Shown here in pieces: positions 33,350 through 33,433 of a DNA stretch of 33,433 nucleotides. The stretch lies in the NCBI GenBank assembly GCA_017479555.1, contig JAFVCB010000057.1:1-33433 (forward strand), given 5' to 3'. Source of the DNA: Bacteroidaceae bacterium. Its GTDB lineage: Bacteria > Bacteroidota > Bacteroidia > Bacteroidales > Bacteroidaceae. Below the pieces are notes generated by a model. The model saw only the letters and a program-made list of their open reading frames with translations. It was not told the DNA's origin and made no database searches. The position numbers and the translations under genes were made by a program. Every line of letters starts with the position of its first letter. The first letter of the stretch is position 1.

Positions 33350-33433
33350 GCAGTTCGTTCATTTCAAATTAGCAGTTCGCTCATCCCCAATTGGCAGTTC
33401 GTTTTTTCAAATTAGCAATTAGTTCATCCCAAA
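33350..33433 (+). repeat. 22-bp tandem repeat running off the window
   Basis: Copies begin at 33350, 33372, 33394 and 33415: GCAGTTCGTTCATTTCAAAT and variants, with period 22, 22, 21. The last copy is cut by the window end. Related fragments (AGCAAATGA followed later by TCGCAG) occur at 33242-33352. The repeats carry no stem, and spacers are absent, so this is not a CRISPR array. Confidence 0.7.

Overview
The window comes from a member of the Bacteroidales, probably a Prevotella- or Porphyromonas-like genus. The evidence is the Bacteroidetes-type promoters (TTG or TTTG, then TAnnTTTG), the almost complete absence of Shine-Dalgarno sequences, an outer-membrane beta-barrel protein with a carboxypeptidase-like N-terminal domain, a Bacteroidetes-type PafA phosphatase, an M64 peptidase and a lipoprotein with an acidic stretch after its lipobox. 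There are no rRNA or tRNA genes, no CRISPR array and no recognisable transposase.

Layout. 1-1909 (minus): ptb-buk, the phosphotransbutyrylase/butyrate kinase pair; buk runs off the left edge. 2026-3045 (minus): a glycosyltransferase. It is divergent from a nucleotidyltransferase-aminotransferase fusion (3298-5109) and an ornithine-cyclodeaminase-like oxidoreductase (5264-6214), probably making a nucleotide-activated amino compound. 6215-6659 is non-coding and holds a palindromic repeat element. 6660-9490 (minus): HAD phosphatase, Hsp15-like S4 protein and PafA-like phosphatase, probably one transcription unit. 9813-12504 (plus): phosphohexomutase and NudC. 12505-13009 is non-coding with large palindromes. 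13010-15715 (minus): M64 peptidase and mnmA, preceded by a 3.2-copy 85-bp repeat array that carries a candidate promoter in each full unit.

16091-24082 (minus) is an AT-rich island (47 G/C in 120 bases counted by hand at 22021-22140, against 66/120 at 10021-10140). From upstream to downstream it holds a papain-like C39-family protein, three different dynamin-like GTPases, a 103-aa unknown, a CD225/dispanin (IFITM-like) membrane protein and a DUF2752 membrane protein. Just upstream (about 24671-24245, minus) is a gene-less stretch with its own promoter, many hairpins and an intrinsic terminator. I read it as a previously unnamed structured RNA of about 430 nt. This is the most interesting part of the window: a candidate membrane-remodelling or defence system whose parts recall eukaryotic Mx/GBP dynamins and IFITM proteins.

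24961-29010 (minus): a formylglycine-generating-enzyme-like lipoprotein and a large outer-membrane beta-barrel protein with a glycine-rich tail. 29193-32908 (plus): an ABC-type ATPase, a DUF4435/TOPRIM-like protein and an ABC exporter in tight succession. The first two resemble the AriA/AriB pair of the PARIS anti-phage system. 32909-33433 is non-coding: a terminator, a second copy of the palindromic repeat, promoter-like elements for a gene beyond the edge, and a 22-bp tandem repeat.

All calls rest on reading motifs and layout by eye; no database search was possible.
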